Positions 54,367-63,248 of a stretch of DNA of 64,000 nucleotides are shown piece by piece; positions within the stretch are counted from its first letter, which is position 1; the number at the start of each line of letters is the position of its first letter. Source of the stretch: JACCZX01 sp963729165 (lineage in GTDB: Bacteria > Pseudomonadota > Gammaproteobacteria > Burkholderiales > Burkholderiaceae_F); contig CAVSMM010000009.1 of NCBI GenBank assembly GCA_963729165.1, forward strand, positions 1-64,000, written 5' to 3'. Both the position numbers and the translations under genes were made by a program. The notes under the pieces are model-generated. The model had not been told where the DNA came from, did not search any database, and saw only the letters and a list, made by a program, of their open reading frames with translations.

Positions 54367-55825
54367 ATGAGATCTCCGAAAGCGGGTCACTTTGCTGGCG
54401 GTGTTGCTGACGCTGCTGGGCGTTTCAACCTCGCCGTTCGCGCAGCGGCCGTTGTGCAATCAAGTTGCAGCGACCGACCGAGAGCGCGCGCGTAACGCAG
54501 GACTTTGCCGCGACCCGGCGCCGATCATCGACGTCAAACCCGAAGCGCGCCCGTCCGATGTGCCGCTGCCGCCTTCCGTGCCTTCCACGGCTGCTTCGCT
54601 GGCGGTGCCGAATGTCATAGGGCAGAGTTTTGACGAAGCGCGCAATCGCCTGTCGCGCTTTACGCTGCAACGCTCGTATCGCGCCGCGGCTGAAGCAGGC
54701 GGTACGGTGCTTGCGCAGTCACCGATGGCGCCAGCGACGCTGCCCGCCGGCGCCGCAGTGACCCTCGTGCTTTCCGATGGCTCGCTGGTGCGAGTTCCCC
54801 GCCTCGCAAACCTCAACATCAACGAAGCACGCCAGCGCCTGCAAAAGGATCTCGACCTCAAAGCGCAGCCCGTGGTCGTCACCAGCGATTTGAGAGTGGG
54901 CACGGTGATCGAACAACAGCCGGCCGAAGGGACACTGGTGAAGCGGGGCAGCGTTGTTCGCTTGCAGGTATCGGCCGGCCAGGAAGGTCCCGAGGTGATC
55001 GATGTGCCGAGCGTCGTGGGAATGCAATTCGAGCAAGCGAAGTCGCGCCTGAGCCGATTTGTGGTCCAGCGCGTCGAGCGCCCGCGTGCCGAACGGTCAC
55101 CCGCGGTAGAAGGGCAGGTGCTCGAGCAGTCGCCGCGCGCCGCGGCGCGTGCCGCAGCAGGGTCGGCGATCGTGCTTACGGTCTCAAGCGCGCCACGCGG
55201 GATCGTCGAAATATTTGAGATGCCGAACGTCGTCGGGCGCGCCTACACCGACGCCGCGCGCTCGCTGGCCGAATTCAAGGTGAGCCGCAGCGAAATCGCG
55301 AGCGCTGAAGCGGCCGGACGCATCGTTGCGCAGTCGCCGGCGGCGGGCACGACGCTGTTGCCCGGCGACGCCGTTTCACTGCAGATATCCGCGGGCACGG
55401 CTTCGACCGCAGCGGCAGCAGTGCAATCGAGTGCAGCGTCGGACACAGCTGCAACCGCTTCGCCGCCGGCAAAACCAGAAACCTCGCGCGGTATCTTTCG
55501 CGGCGTGATCGCGATCGGCGCCGCGATTGTGCTGGGCCTTATCTTTGGCGCGCTATTGATGCGCCATTGGGTCCTGCGGCAGCGCGCGGTCGCGGCAGCC
55601 GACGAAGCGATCGTTGCGATGTCGCCCGTCCCAGCGACCCTCACAAGCGTTGATATCCTGCTCGAAGACGATGCTGAGGCAGAGGCCGAGGCCGATGATC
55701 TGAGGATCGAGACGCAGCCATCGCAGCCGCAAGTATCGGCCCCAACCGTGTCGGAACCGGCCGTGTCGGAGCCGCAGGAGGATTCGGAGAGTTCGAGTGA
55801 GCAAGAAAAACATCCAGGTTCGTAA
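54367..55825 (+). CDS. PASTA-domain type I membrane protein, paralog 3, probable frame break at start
   Basis: This protein of about 480 residues has a signal peptide (LLAVLLTLLGVSTSPFAQ), then a Cys-x16-Cys pair with GLCRD (Cys22/Cys39 counted from TTG 54392). Four PASTA repeats follow, at about 71-131, 133-197, 203-266 and 276-336 (VPNVIGQSFDEARNRL; VPRLANLNINEARQRL; VPSVVGMQFEQAKSRL; MPNVVGRAYTDAARSL). The span at 369-391 (IAIGAAIVLGLIFGALLM) leads to a long acidic tail unlike paralogs 1 and 2. The frame opens at TTG 54392, but ATG 54367 with one base removed would give a normal start like its paralogs. It may be the oldest of the three, as it keeps most repeats. Confidence 0.75.
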
Positions 55826-56881
55826 AGGTCAGGCGCCGGATGAGTTATCGCGCGAGCAGTTTCGAAAGCGGTTCTTGCAGAAGTTCAGCGACCCGGCGTT
55901 TGGCACTGAGGCCAGTGCGCTGCAGCGAATCGAAGTGATCGCGTGGGATGCGTACACGAACCATCGCAAGGCGCCGCTGACGCATCCGGCCGGGCGGGGG
56001 TATGCCAATCCGTCGTATGACTTGTCCGACGAATGGCGCGCGGCCCAGCGAGGCGATCCGCACTGCCGAGAAACAGCAGAAAGACCCGGCGTCACCGTCG
56101 CGGGTACTGGTGATCAGCGGTGCTGACCGCAACGACGGAACGTGTCCCGGCGAAATATCAAAAACGTGGCGGCTGTCGCGCATCGTGATCGATACGCTGA
56201 AGCAAGCGCGCATACGAGACCGACGATCTCGATCTAAGTCTTATCACGTCGGAGTACGGCAAGCAGATTCATCCATGCAAAGGGTGCGTATCGACCGCAA
56301 TGCCGCTGTGTCACTGGCCCTGCAGTTGCTATCCGAATCACTCGCTCGGTCAGGTCAACGACTGGATGAACGAGATCTATCCGCGCTGGTCTGCCGCGCA
56401 CGGCATCGTCATCGTGACGCCGGTGTACTGGTATCAGGTGCCCAGTGCGCTGAAGCTGATGATCGACCGGCTGGTCTGCGCCGACGGCGGCAACAGCGAT
56501 CCGACCTCCACCGAAGGTAAGAACGCGGAGAAGGCCAAGCAGATCGAACTCTCCGGATGGCCCTACCCAAAACATCTGGCGGGGCGTACCTATGGGCTCG
56601 TTGTGCATGGCGACGTGGCAGGCGTCGAAGGCGTGCGTCGCTCCCTGTCGGATTGGCTTGACTGGATGGGATTGATCGATGCCGGGACGCAAGCGCGGCT
56701 TGATCGCTATATCGGCTACTACAAGCCGTATGCGACAAGCCACGATGAGCTCGACCGCGACCCAGACGTACAGGAGGAAGTGCGCAATGTTGCGCGCGCA
56801 GTGGCGGCAGCAGTGCGCGACCTGCGCGCTGGCAAGTTAAGCAAGCCGGGCGAGAAACTCGAGTCACCTCGTCCGAAATAG
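55797..56881 (+). CDS. Flavodoxin-fold NADPH-dependent FMN reductase-like protein, two frame breaks
   Basis: This protein of about 360 residues has an unusual N-terminal extension (about 90 residues, with RKRFLQKFSDPAFGTEASAL and AYTNHRKAPLTHPAG) before the flavodoxin fold. The fold carries PSRVLVISGA, KGCVSTAMPLCHWPCSCYPN with a Cys-rich loop, GIVIVTPVYWYQVPSALKL with the flavin contact VYWYQVPS, and YGLVVHGDVAG. Extra bases near 56040 and 56230 shift the frame twice; the rest runs unbroken to 56881. GTG 55797 overlaps PASTA paralog 3 by 29 bases, so it may be in the same transcript. Substrate unknown. Confidence 0.75.
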
Positions 56882-57038
56882 CTGCTGTCGAGCTTGTCAA
56901 AGCGCCGCCACCGCGTTAGCGAATTGTGGTGCTGGCGCTTCGCAATTCGTAACTTGCCTTAAACGCCAACGGCCTTAATCTAGCTTTCCGGGCGCGGTAA
57001 TTCGCATCGGCGCCTTTCGTAAACAAGTCGGGAGTTCA

Positions 57039-57926
57039 TTGCCGATGTCGAGCGCGCTGCAGACACGCGTCGCTGGGGTTATCGCTGCGCTCGCGATGGT
57101 CGCGTGCGCGCCGCTCAGCACGCTCAATGCGCTCGTCGTATCGGACTCGCACGATATGACGACCGTTGCGTACGGCGCGAGCAAGCGGCAGCAGCTTGAC
57201 GTGTACGTGCCGCTCGAGATCGAGGAGCGAATGCGTCCGGCCGAGGGTTGGCCGATGGTTGTGTTCTTCTACGGCGGATCGTGGAAGCACGGCGAGCGCG
57301 CGCACTACCGATTCGTGGGCGAAGCGCTCGCCGCGCGCGGCATCGTTGCCGTCATTCCCGACTATCGGTTGTATCCCGAAGTGCGTTATCCCGAATTTCT
57401 GAAAGACAACGCAGCGGCGACTGCGTGGTCCATACGCGAAGCGGCACGCTTTGGTGCCGACCCGAAGCGTGTGTTCGTGATGGGACACAGCGCCGGCGGA
57501 TACAACGCTGCGATGGTCGCACTCGACGCGCGCTGGCTCGGCGCCGAAAGCATCGCGCCGACGCAACTCGCTGGGTGGATCGGGCTGGCGGGCCCCTACG
57601 ATTTTTTGCCGATCGAAAATGCGGACGTGAAGCCGGTGTTTCTGCATCCGGACACCCCGCCCGAGTCAGAGCCGATTCGCCACGTGACGCCGTCGGTGCC
57701 GCGCACGTTTCTCGCAGCAGCGCCCGACGATGATCTAATCAATCCGGAGCGCAACACCAAGCGGATGGCGAGTAAGCTGCAGCAGACAGGCATCCCGGTC
57801 ACGCTGCAGATATATCCACGCACAACTCATACAACGCTGATCGGCGCGTTCGCGTTTCCGCTGCGGTTTCTGGCACCGGTCCTGGACGATGTCGTCGAGT
57901 TCGTAAAGGCGGCGCCGAAGCGTTAA
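57039..57926 (+). CDS. Alpha/beta hydrolase, esterase/carboxylesterase type, exported
   Basis: This 295-residue serine esterase of the BD-FAE/hormone-sensitive-lipase-like group begins with a leader and possible lipobox (ALAMVACAPL), so it may be a lipoprotein. The oxyanion loop is VVFFYGGSWKHGERAHY, the nucleophile FVMGHSAGGYNAAM, and the Asp and His appear in AAPDDDLINP and YPRTTHTTLIG. TTG 57039 is set 5 bases after GGGAG; ATG 57045 is the alternative. It precedes a GMC oxidoreductase gene by four bases, probably in one operon. Confidence 0.8.
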   Translation: MPMSSALQTRVAGVIAALAMVACAPLSTLNALVVSDSHDMTTVAYGASKRQQLDVYVPLEIEERMRPAEGWPMVVFFYGGSWKHGERAHYRFVGEALAARGIVAVIPDYRLYPEVRYPEFLKDNAAATAWSIREAARFGADPKRVFVMGHSAGGYNAAMVALDARWLGAESIAPTQLAGWIGLAGPYDFLPIENADVKPVFLHPDTPPESEPIRHVTPSVPRTFLAAAPDDDLINPERNTKRMASKLQQTGIPVTLQIYPRTTHTTLIGAFAFPLRFLAPVLDDVVEFVKAAPKR

Positions 57927-57930
57927 TTCC

Positions 57931-59539
57931 GTGCAGTTCGACTATGTGATCGCCGGCGCGGGAACCGCCGGCTGCGTGCTCGCCAACCGGCTGTCCGCCG
58001 ATCCGCAGATCAAGGTTCTGTTGCTCGAGGCAGGACCGCGCGACGACTGGATCTGGATCCACATTCCGGTCGGTTACCTCTACTGCATCGGCAATCCGCG
58101 CACCGACTGGTGCTACCGGACTGAGCCGGACCCGGACTTAAACGGCCGCTCAATCCTGTACGCACGCGGCAAAGTGCTCGGCGGGTGTTCTTCGATCAAC
58201 GCGATGCTCTACCTGCGGGGCCAGGCGCGTGACTACGATGAATGGGCACGTCTCACTGGCGATCCTGCGTGGAGCTGGAGTTCGGTGCTGCCGATGTTTC
58301 GCAAGAGTGAAGATTATTTTCGCGGTGCCGATGCGGTGCACGGAACCGGAGGCGAGTGGCGGGTCGAGCCGCAAAGGCTTTCCTGGGAAATTCTGAAGAG
58401 CTATCGCGACGCGATGGTGCAGGCGGGCATTCCGCGCAGCGATGATTTCAATCGCGGCGACAACGAGGGTTGCGGATTTTTCATGGTCAACCAGAAGCGC
58501 GGTGTGCGCTGGAACACGGCGAAGGCCTTTCTGCGCCCGGTCATCAATCGCCCGAACCTGACCGTCATTACCGGCGCGCATGTCGTGCGCCTTCGCATGG
58601 ACGGCAGGCGCTGCAACGGCATCGAGTTCAGGCGTGGCGATGAAGACACATTCGCCGAAGCGCGCCTGGAGACAATCCTTGCAACGGGCAGCATCGGCTC
58701 GCCGCAGATCATGCAGCTGTCCGGACTCGGTCCGGCTCCATTGCTGCGGGAGCACGGGATCGACGTCGTGCACGAACTGCCCGGCGTCGGTGAGAACCTG
58801 CAGGATCACTTGCAGCTACGCACCGTCTTCAAGGTGCGCAACGCCGTCACGCTGAATCAGCGGGCCAACAGCGTGATCGGCAAGATGATGATGGGACTCG
58901 AGTACGCGTTCTTCCGCACAGGGCCGCTGACGATGGCGCCCAGCCAGCTCGGTGGCTTCACGCGCAGTTCAAGCGAGCATGCGGCGCCGAATATCGAATT
59001 TCACGTGCAGCCGCTTTCGCTGGACAAGTTCGGCGATCCGCTACACCGCTTTCCCGCGTTCACCGCCAGCGTGTGCAACTTGCGGCCGACCTCCCGAGGT
59101 TTCGTGCGAATCAAGTCGCTCGACCCGCTCGCTGCGCCGGCAATCCAGTGCCGCTATCTTGTCCACGCACGAAGACCGCACAGTCGCCGCCGACGCGCTG
59201 CGCCTGACTCGTCGTATCGCAGCTCAGCCCGCGCTCGAGCGTTATGCACCGGAGGAATTTCTGCCGGGCGCGCAGTTCCAGTCCGCCGACGAGCTTGCTC
59301 GCATTGCCGGGGACATCGGCACCACGATTTTTCATCCTGTCGGCACCTGCCGGATGGGCGCAACGGACGATGCATCGGCGGTGGTCGATTCGCGATTGCG
59401 CGTGCGCGGCATTTCGGGGCTCCGCATCATCGACGCGTCGATCATGCCCACAATTACCTCAGGCAATACCAACTCACCCACTTTGATGATCGCGGAGCGC
59501 GGGGCCGAAATGATCCGGGCCGAACGTCAAGGCCGCTGA
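57931..59539 (+). CDS. GMC-family FAD-dependent oxidoreductase, one frame break
   Basis: This alcohol/choline-dehydrogenase-type flavoprotein of about 535 residues has a dinucleotide fold YVIAGAGTAGCVLANRLSA and the GMC signatures RGKVLGGCSSINAMLYLRG and ATGSIGSPQIMQLSG. The catalytic histidine is in FHPVGTCRMG and the asparagine in GNTNSPTLMIAERG. One extra T near 59155 moves the last 125 residues to the next frame, ending at 59539 and not 59577. GTG 57931 follows the hydrolase stop by four bases. It oxidises an alcohol or polyol that is not identifiable here. No c-type cytochrome partner was found. Confidence 0.85.
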
Positions 59540-59573
59540 GCATGGTTAACAACAGCTCAGGGGGAGTGATGAA

Positions 59574-59623
59574 GTGACGCGGAATTCGCTCCGCGCCACT
59601 TCTAAGGCGGGCCTGTGGCCCGC
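59574..59623. terminator. Two hairpins between GMC and EF-hand genes
   Basis: The first hairpin is GTGACGCGGA with TCCGCGCCAC around ATTCGC at 59574-59599 (one mismatch). The second, GCGGGCC/GGCCCGC around TGT at 59607-59623, is perfect. They lie between convergent genes and probably end transcription from both sides. Confidence 0.55.
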
Positions 59624-59629
59624 GCGAGA

Positions 59630-59950
59630 CTAGTACTTCGACTTCGACATTGACGACGCCGCGCTCAATTCGGCCGCGTCAAGCTTGCCGTCCTTGTTGG
59701 TGTCGGCTTTGTCAAAAATTGCAGACAAACTTGCCGATCCTCTGGCTTCTTGTTTGTCGACTGCGCCATCTTTGTTCCGGTCCAACTGCGCTAAGTTGAA
59801 GCCCGCTTCAGCATCTGTTGCTGGCCTTGTGGTTTCGGGCTTGGAGGGCGTCGCGGGACGAGTAGTTTCGGGTTGAGTTTGCGCAAACGCCATGCTGCCC
59901 GCCAGCGACGCGGCGGATAAAGCAACAAGCAGGGCAGATTTCTTCATCAT
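59630..59950 (-). CDS. Secreted EF-hand protein
   Basis: This encodes about 105 residues from the paired ATGs at 59950/59947 (AAGGAG upstream). The signal peptide is LLVALSAASLAGSMAFAQ. A Pro/Thr-rich linker with a direct repeat (ETTRPAT twice) leads to two EF-hands: LDRNKDGAVDKQE and ADTNKDGKLDAAE, both with complete Asp/Asn/Asp/Glu calcium ligands. It probably binds calcium in the periplasm; no partner is evident. The start at 60082 in the same frame is longer and unlikely. Confidence 0.8.
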   Translation of the reverse strand: MMKKSALLVALSAASLAGSMAFAQTQPETTRPATPSKPETTRPATDAEAGFNLAQLDRNKDGAVDKQEARGSASLSAIFDKADTNKDGKLDAAELSAASSMSKSKY

Positions 59951-60032
59951 CAACTCCTTGTGGAAATCTGGGGACTTCCCCCAGTGCCAGAAAGGGCGGC
60001 AAGTCAGATGCCCATGAGCCTCATTTATTTCT

Positions 60033-61344
60033 CTAGTTTCTATCCAAATAGTCACTCGTTTTAACGACGCCATCGGCGACAAAACGATCGATGTCCGCCT
60101 CTTCGATATCCGAACTCACGCAGCACTTCGCGCGTGTGCTCGCCGAGCATCGGCGCTGCGCGCGCGGGTTCAGTCGGCGTGCGGGAAAAGTGCAACGGGC
60201 AAGCAAGCGCCCTTGTTTTCCCTGCCTGGGCGTGATGCAGATCGACCACCATTCCACGTGCGCGTGTTTGTGGATGCTCAAGCGCCTCGCCAATCGTGTG
60301 CACCGGTCCTACCGGAACTCCTGCAGCATCGAACGCTTCGATCCACTCGCTTCGGCTGCGGGTTGCGATGACCTTGTTCATCGCGTCGGTCAGTTCATCG
60401 ATGTTTGCCATGCGCGCGGCATTTGTCGCGAAGCGCGGATCGCCGCGCCACTCGGGATGACCGAGCACGTCGGCGATGCGCTCCCAGTTCGCCTGATTAG
60501 CGCCACCGATGTTGATCCAGCCATCGCTTGCGCGAAACGCCTGATAGGGCGCAGTCAGGATATGCGCCGAGCCGGTTGCGCCAGGGGATTGGCCGGTAGC
60601 GAAATAGATCGCCGCGTGCCAATAGGTCTGCTGTAGCGCGGCTTCCATCAGCGACGTATCGACGACCTGGCCTTCGCCGGTCTTTAGCTTGTGTACGTAG
60701 GCGGCGAGGATGCCGGCCACCGCGAGGATGCCGGCGTTGATGTCCGCAACGGAATTGCCGGTCTTCGCCGGCGCGCCGCCCGGCTCTCCGGTGATCGACA
60801 TCAAGCCGGCGAAGCCTTGTGCGATCAAATCGAAGCCGCCCTTGTCGGCAAACGGACCGTCGCGCCCGTAACCCGACACTGCGCAATAGATCAGCCCTGG
60901 GTTTTCAGTGGCGAGCACGTCGTATCCGAGTCGCAACTTTTCGAGCGTTCCTTTGCGATAGTTCTCGGTCAGAACGTCGGCGTCGCGCACCATCTTCAAC
61001 AGAATCTCGCGACCCTCCGGATGCTTCAGGTTTAGCGCGATGCCGCGCTTGTTGCGGTTCAAAATCATGAAGGGCGCCGAAACGCCATTGACCTGCGGTT
61101 CGCTGTAACCACGCGAGTCATCGCCGCCGGGCAGCTTCTCAACCTTGATCACATCGGCGCCCATGTCGGCCAGCATCATCCCGGCCGTAGGGCCGGCCAT
61201 GATCTGTGCGAGCTCGAGCACGCGCATGCCAACCAAAGGCCCCTTGCGGGCACATTGCGTCGTTGCCGCTTCGCTGGTTGGCGTCGAGCCAACGGCGCTC
61301 GCTGCGCCTAGCGCTGCATCCCGCGATCGGCCTTTGGTTGCCAC
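60033..61344 (-). CDS. Family III CoA transferase, one frame break
   Basis: This protein of about 435 residues shows MRVLELAQIMAGPTAGMMLA, NRNKRGIALNLKHPEG, GLIYCAVSGYGRDGPFADKG and NSVADINAGILAVAG with the catalytic Asp. It has a 35-residue N-terminal extension (Ser/Thr/Ala-rich) not typical of the family. An extra base near 60100 shifts the last 20 codons; the protein then ends IEEADIDRFVADGVVKTSDY to stop 60033. Its start is one base after the hydratase stop, and a Bug receptor gene is next in line, the same trio as at 24.3-29.3 kb. Confidence 0.85.
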
Positions 61345-62124
61345 TTACCTGCCGATGAACTCGGGTTTTTGTTTGGCGAGAAATGCTGCGTAGCCAATGC
61401 GAAAATCTTCGGTGTCAAAGCAATCGAAGCATTCGTCGAGCTCGGCGACGGTCAGCGGCGCACGGTCTGCCAAACGGCGCGCGAATTTCTTGTGCCAGCG
61501 CGCAACCAGCGGCGCACCCTCGGCGATTCGCTGCGCGGCGTCGCGCGTTTCTTCAGCAACGCGATCATCCGGCACCACCCGCGTCACCAGCCCTTTCTCC
61601 TTCGCCTCGTCAGCACCGAAGATCCGTCCCTCGAGCAGAATCTCGAGCGCGACCGCTGCTCCCACCAGCCGCACCAGCGGCGCCATTTCGGCGTAGGCCA
61701 TGACCAGTCCGAGATTCTTGATCGGCGCGCCGAAGCGGCTCGATTCGCCGCAGATGCGTAGATCGCACAGCGCTGCGATCTCGAGCCCGCCGCCGACGCA
61801 GATGCCGTGAATCTGCGCGATCAACGGATGCCGGCAATTCGCCAGCGCATCGGCGGTGCGATGCATCACCTTGCCGTACTCGATCGCCTGCGTCTTGTTC
61901 GAGCGCTCGTGAGCGAACTCGGCGATATCGTTGCCGGGGGAGAACGACTTTTCGCCGGCCCCGCGCACGATCAAGCACCTCAACGCGTCGTCCGCCGACA
62001 ATTGCTCGACCGTATCGCCCAGCGCCGCCCACATCTCGCGCGTCAGCGCGTTCAGCTTGGCCGGTCGATTGAGGACGATGGTCGCAATCGCGCCATCGCG
62101 CTCGACATAGACAGCCTCCGGCAC
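61345..62124 (-). CDS. Enoyl-CoA hydratase/isomerase family protein
   Basis: This 259-residue crotonase-fold protein shows VLNRPAKLNALTREMW, SFSPGNDIAEFAHE, CVGGGLEIAALCDLRICGES and FGAPIKNLGLVMAYAEM. The oxyanion Gly is present in GGGLE. It sits 10 bases after the Bug receptor gene and next to the CoA transferase gene, so all three should be one transcript. It probably hydrates or isomerises the CoA ester made by the transferase. Confidence 0.85.
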   Translation of the reverse strand: MPEAVYVERDGAIATIVLNRPAKLNALTREMWAALGDTVEQLSADDALRCLIVRGAGEKSFSPGNDIAEFAHERSNKTQAIEYGKVMHRTADALANCRHPLIAQIHGICVGGGLEIAALCDLRICGESSRFGAPIKNLGLVMAYAEMAPLVRLVGAAVALEILLEGRIFGADEAKEKGLVTRVVPDDRVAEETRDAAQRIAEGAPLVARWHKKFARRLADRAPLTVAELDECFDCFDTEDFRIGYAAFLAKQKPEFIGR

Positions 62125-62134
62125 TTGCAGCCCG

Positions 62135-63154
62135 CTAATTGGCCTTGACGTTCAGGTCCTTAACCAGCTTCTGATACTTGGTTAGTTCGGCCTTGATGAA
62201 GTCCGAAAACTGTGCCGGTGTTGCGGCACCACCAAACTGCACGCCTTGCGCGACCAGACTGGTGTTGATGCCCGGATCGCTCATCGCTTTCTTCACCGCA
62301 CCGTCGATCTTGCTGACAACGTCCGCAGGCAATCCCTTCGGGCCCATCACCGAATACCAGTTCGTTACCTCGAAACCTTTGATACCGACTTCTGTGAACG
62401 TCGGCACGTCGGGTAACTGCGACAAACGCTGCGGGGTCGAGATCGCGAGCGCGCGCAGCTTGCCCGTCTTGATGTGCTCGAGTACCGGCGGCATGGTGTC
62501 GAAGTTCATGTTCACCTGCCCGCCGATAAGATCGACCACGGCCTGGCCGCTGCCTTTGTAGGGAATGTGATTCAACTCGACTTCGGTCAGTTTTGCGAAC
62601 AGTGCGCCGGCTAAATGCTGCGTGCTTCCGACCCCCGACGATGCGTACGTATACGTGCCGGGCTTGGCCTTGGCGAGTGCCACCAGCTCGGGAACCGTTC
62701 GCGCGGGAATGCTCGGATGGACCACAAGCACGTTGGGAACGTAGCCCACGTACGTAATCGGCGTGAAGTCCGTTGCAGCGTCATAGGGCACTTTGTCCAG
62801 CACAAACGGCGCGATCGCATTCGAGTTCGAATGGCCCATTAACAGCGTGTAGCCGTCGGGCGCAGAACGCGCGACTTCGGCCGCCGCGATCGTGCCCGAC
62901 GCGCCGGCACGATTCTCGACGACGATCGTCTGACCGAGAACCTCCGACATCTTGACCCCCAATGCGCGCGCGACGATGTCAGTGCCACCGCCGGGTGCGA
63001 AGCCCACCAGGATGCGAATAGGCTTGTTGGGATATGCCGTCTGGGCAATCGCCGGTGCCGCAAACGCGGACACCACCGCAACGGCGGCGCAGGTGTGAAG
63101 AAAAATGCGGCGGCCGCGATTTCCGAAAACGCCGGCGGTGTTACGCGTACTCAT
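62135..63154 (-). CDS. Bug-family periplasmic receptor
   Basis: This 339-residue receptor from ATG 63154 (AAGGAGACATTG upstream) has a Sec leader with two arginines (RGRRIFLHTCAAVAVVSAFA). The ligand loops are YPNKPIRILVGFAPGGGTD, VENRAGASGTIA, APDGYTLLMGHSN and HIPYKGSGQAV. It leads an operon with enoyl-CoA hydratase and CoA transferase genes and follows an aminotransferase gene by 94 bases. No TctA/TctB genes are beside it, so it must share a transporter, perhaps the one at 25.3-27.2 kb, which is inference. Confidence 0.85.
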   Translation of the reverse strand: MSTRNTAGVFGNRGRRIFLHTCAAVAVVSAFAAPAIAQTAYPNKPIRILVGFAPGGGTDIVARALGVKMSEVLGQTIVVENRAGASGTIAAAEVARSAPDGYTLLMGHSNSNAIAPFVLDKVPYDAATDFTPITYVGYVPNVLVVHPSIPARTVPELVALAKAKPGTYTYASSGVGSTQHLAGALFAKLTEVELNHIPYKGSGQAVVDLIGGQVNMNFDTMPPVLEHIKTGKLRALAISTPQRLSQLPDVPTFTEVGIKGFEVTNWYSVMGPKGLPADVVSKIDGAVKKAMSDPGINTSLVAQGVQFGGAATPAQFSDFIKAELTKYQKLVKDLNVKAN

Positions 63155-63248
63155 CAATGTCTCCTTGGCAACGTCCGTTATGTGATTTGTATGAGAGCCG
63201 GCGCGCCGGACTCTGGCGCCCACCCGTTTTGCGCTGATGAAGGCCAGT

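Noticed and set aside
58150..58809. Minus-strand 219-residue frame
   Set aside because: It is antisense to the GMC oxidoreductase, which is motif-complete in this stretch.
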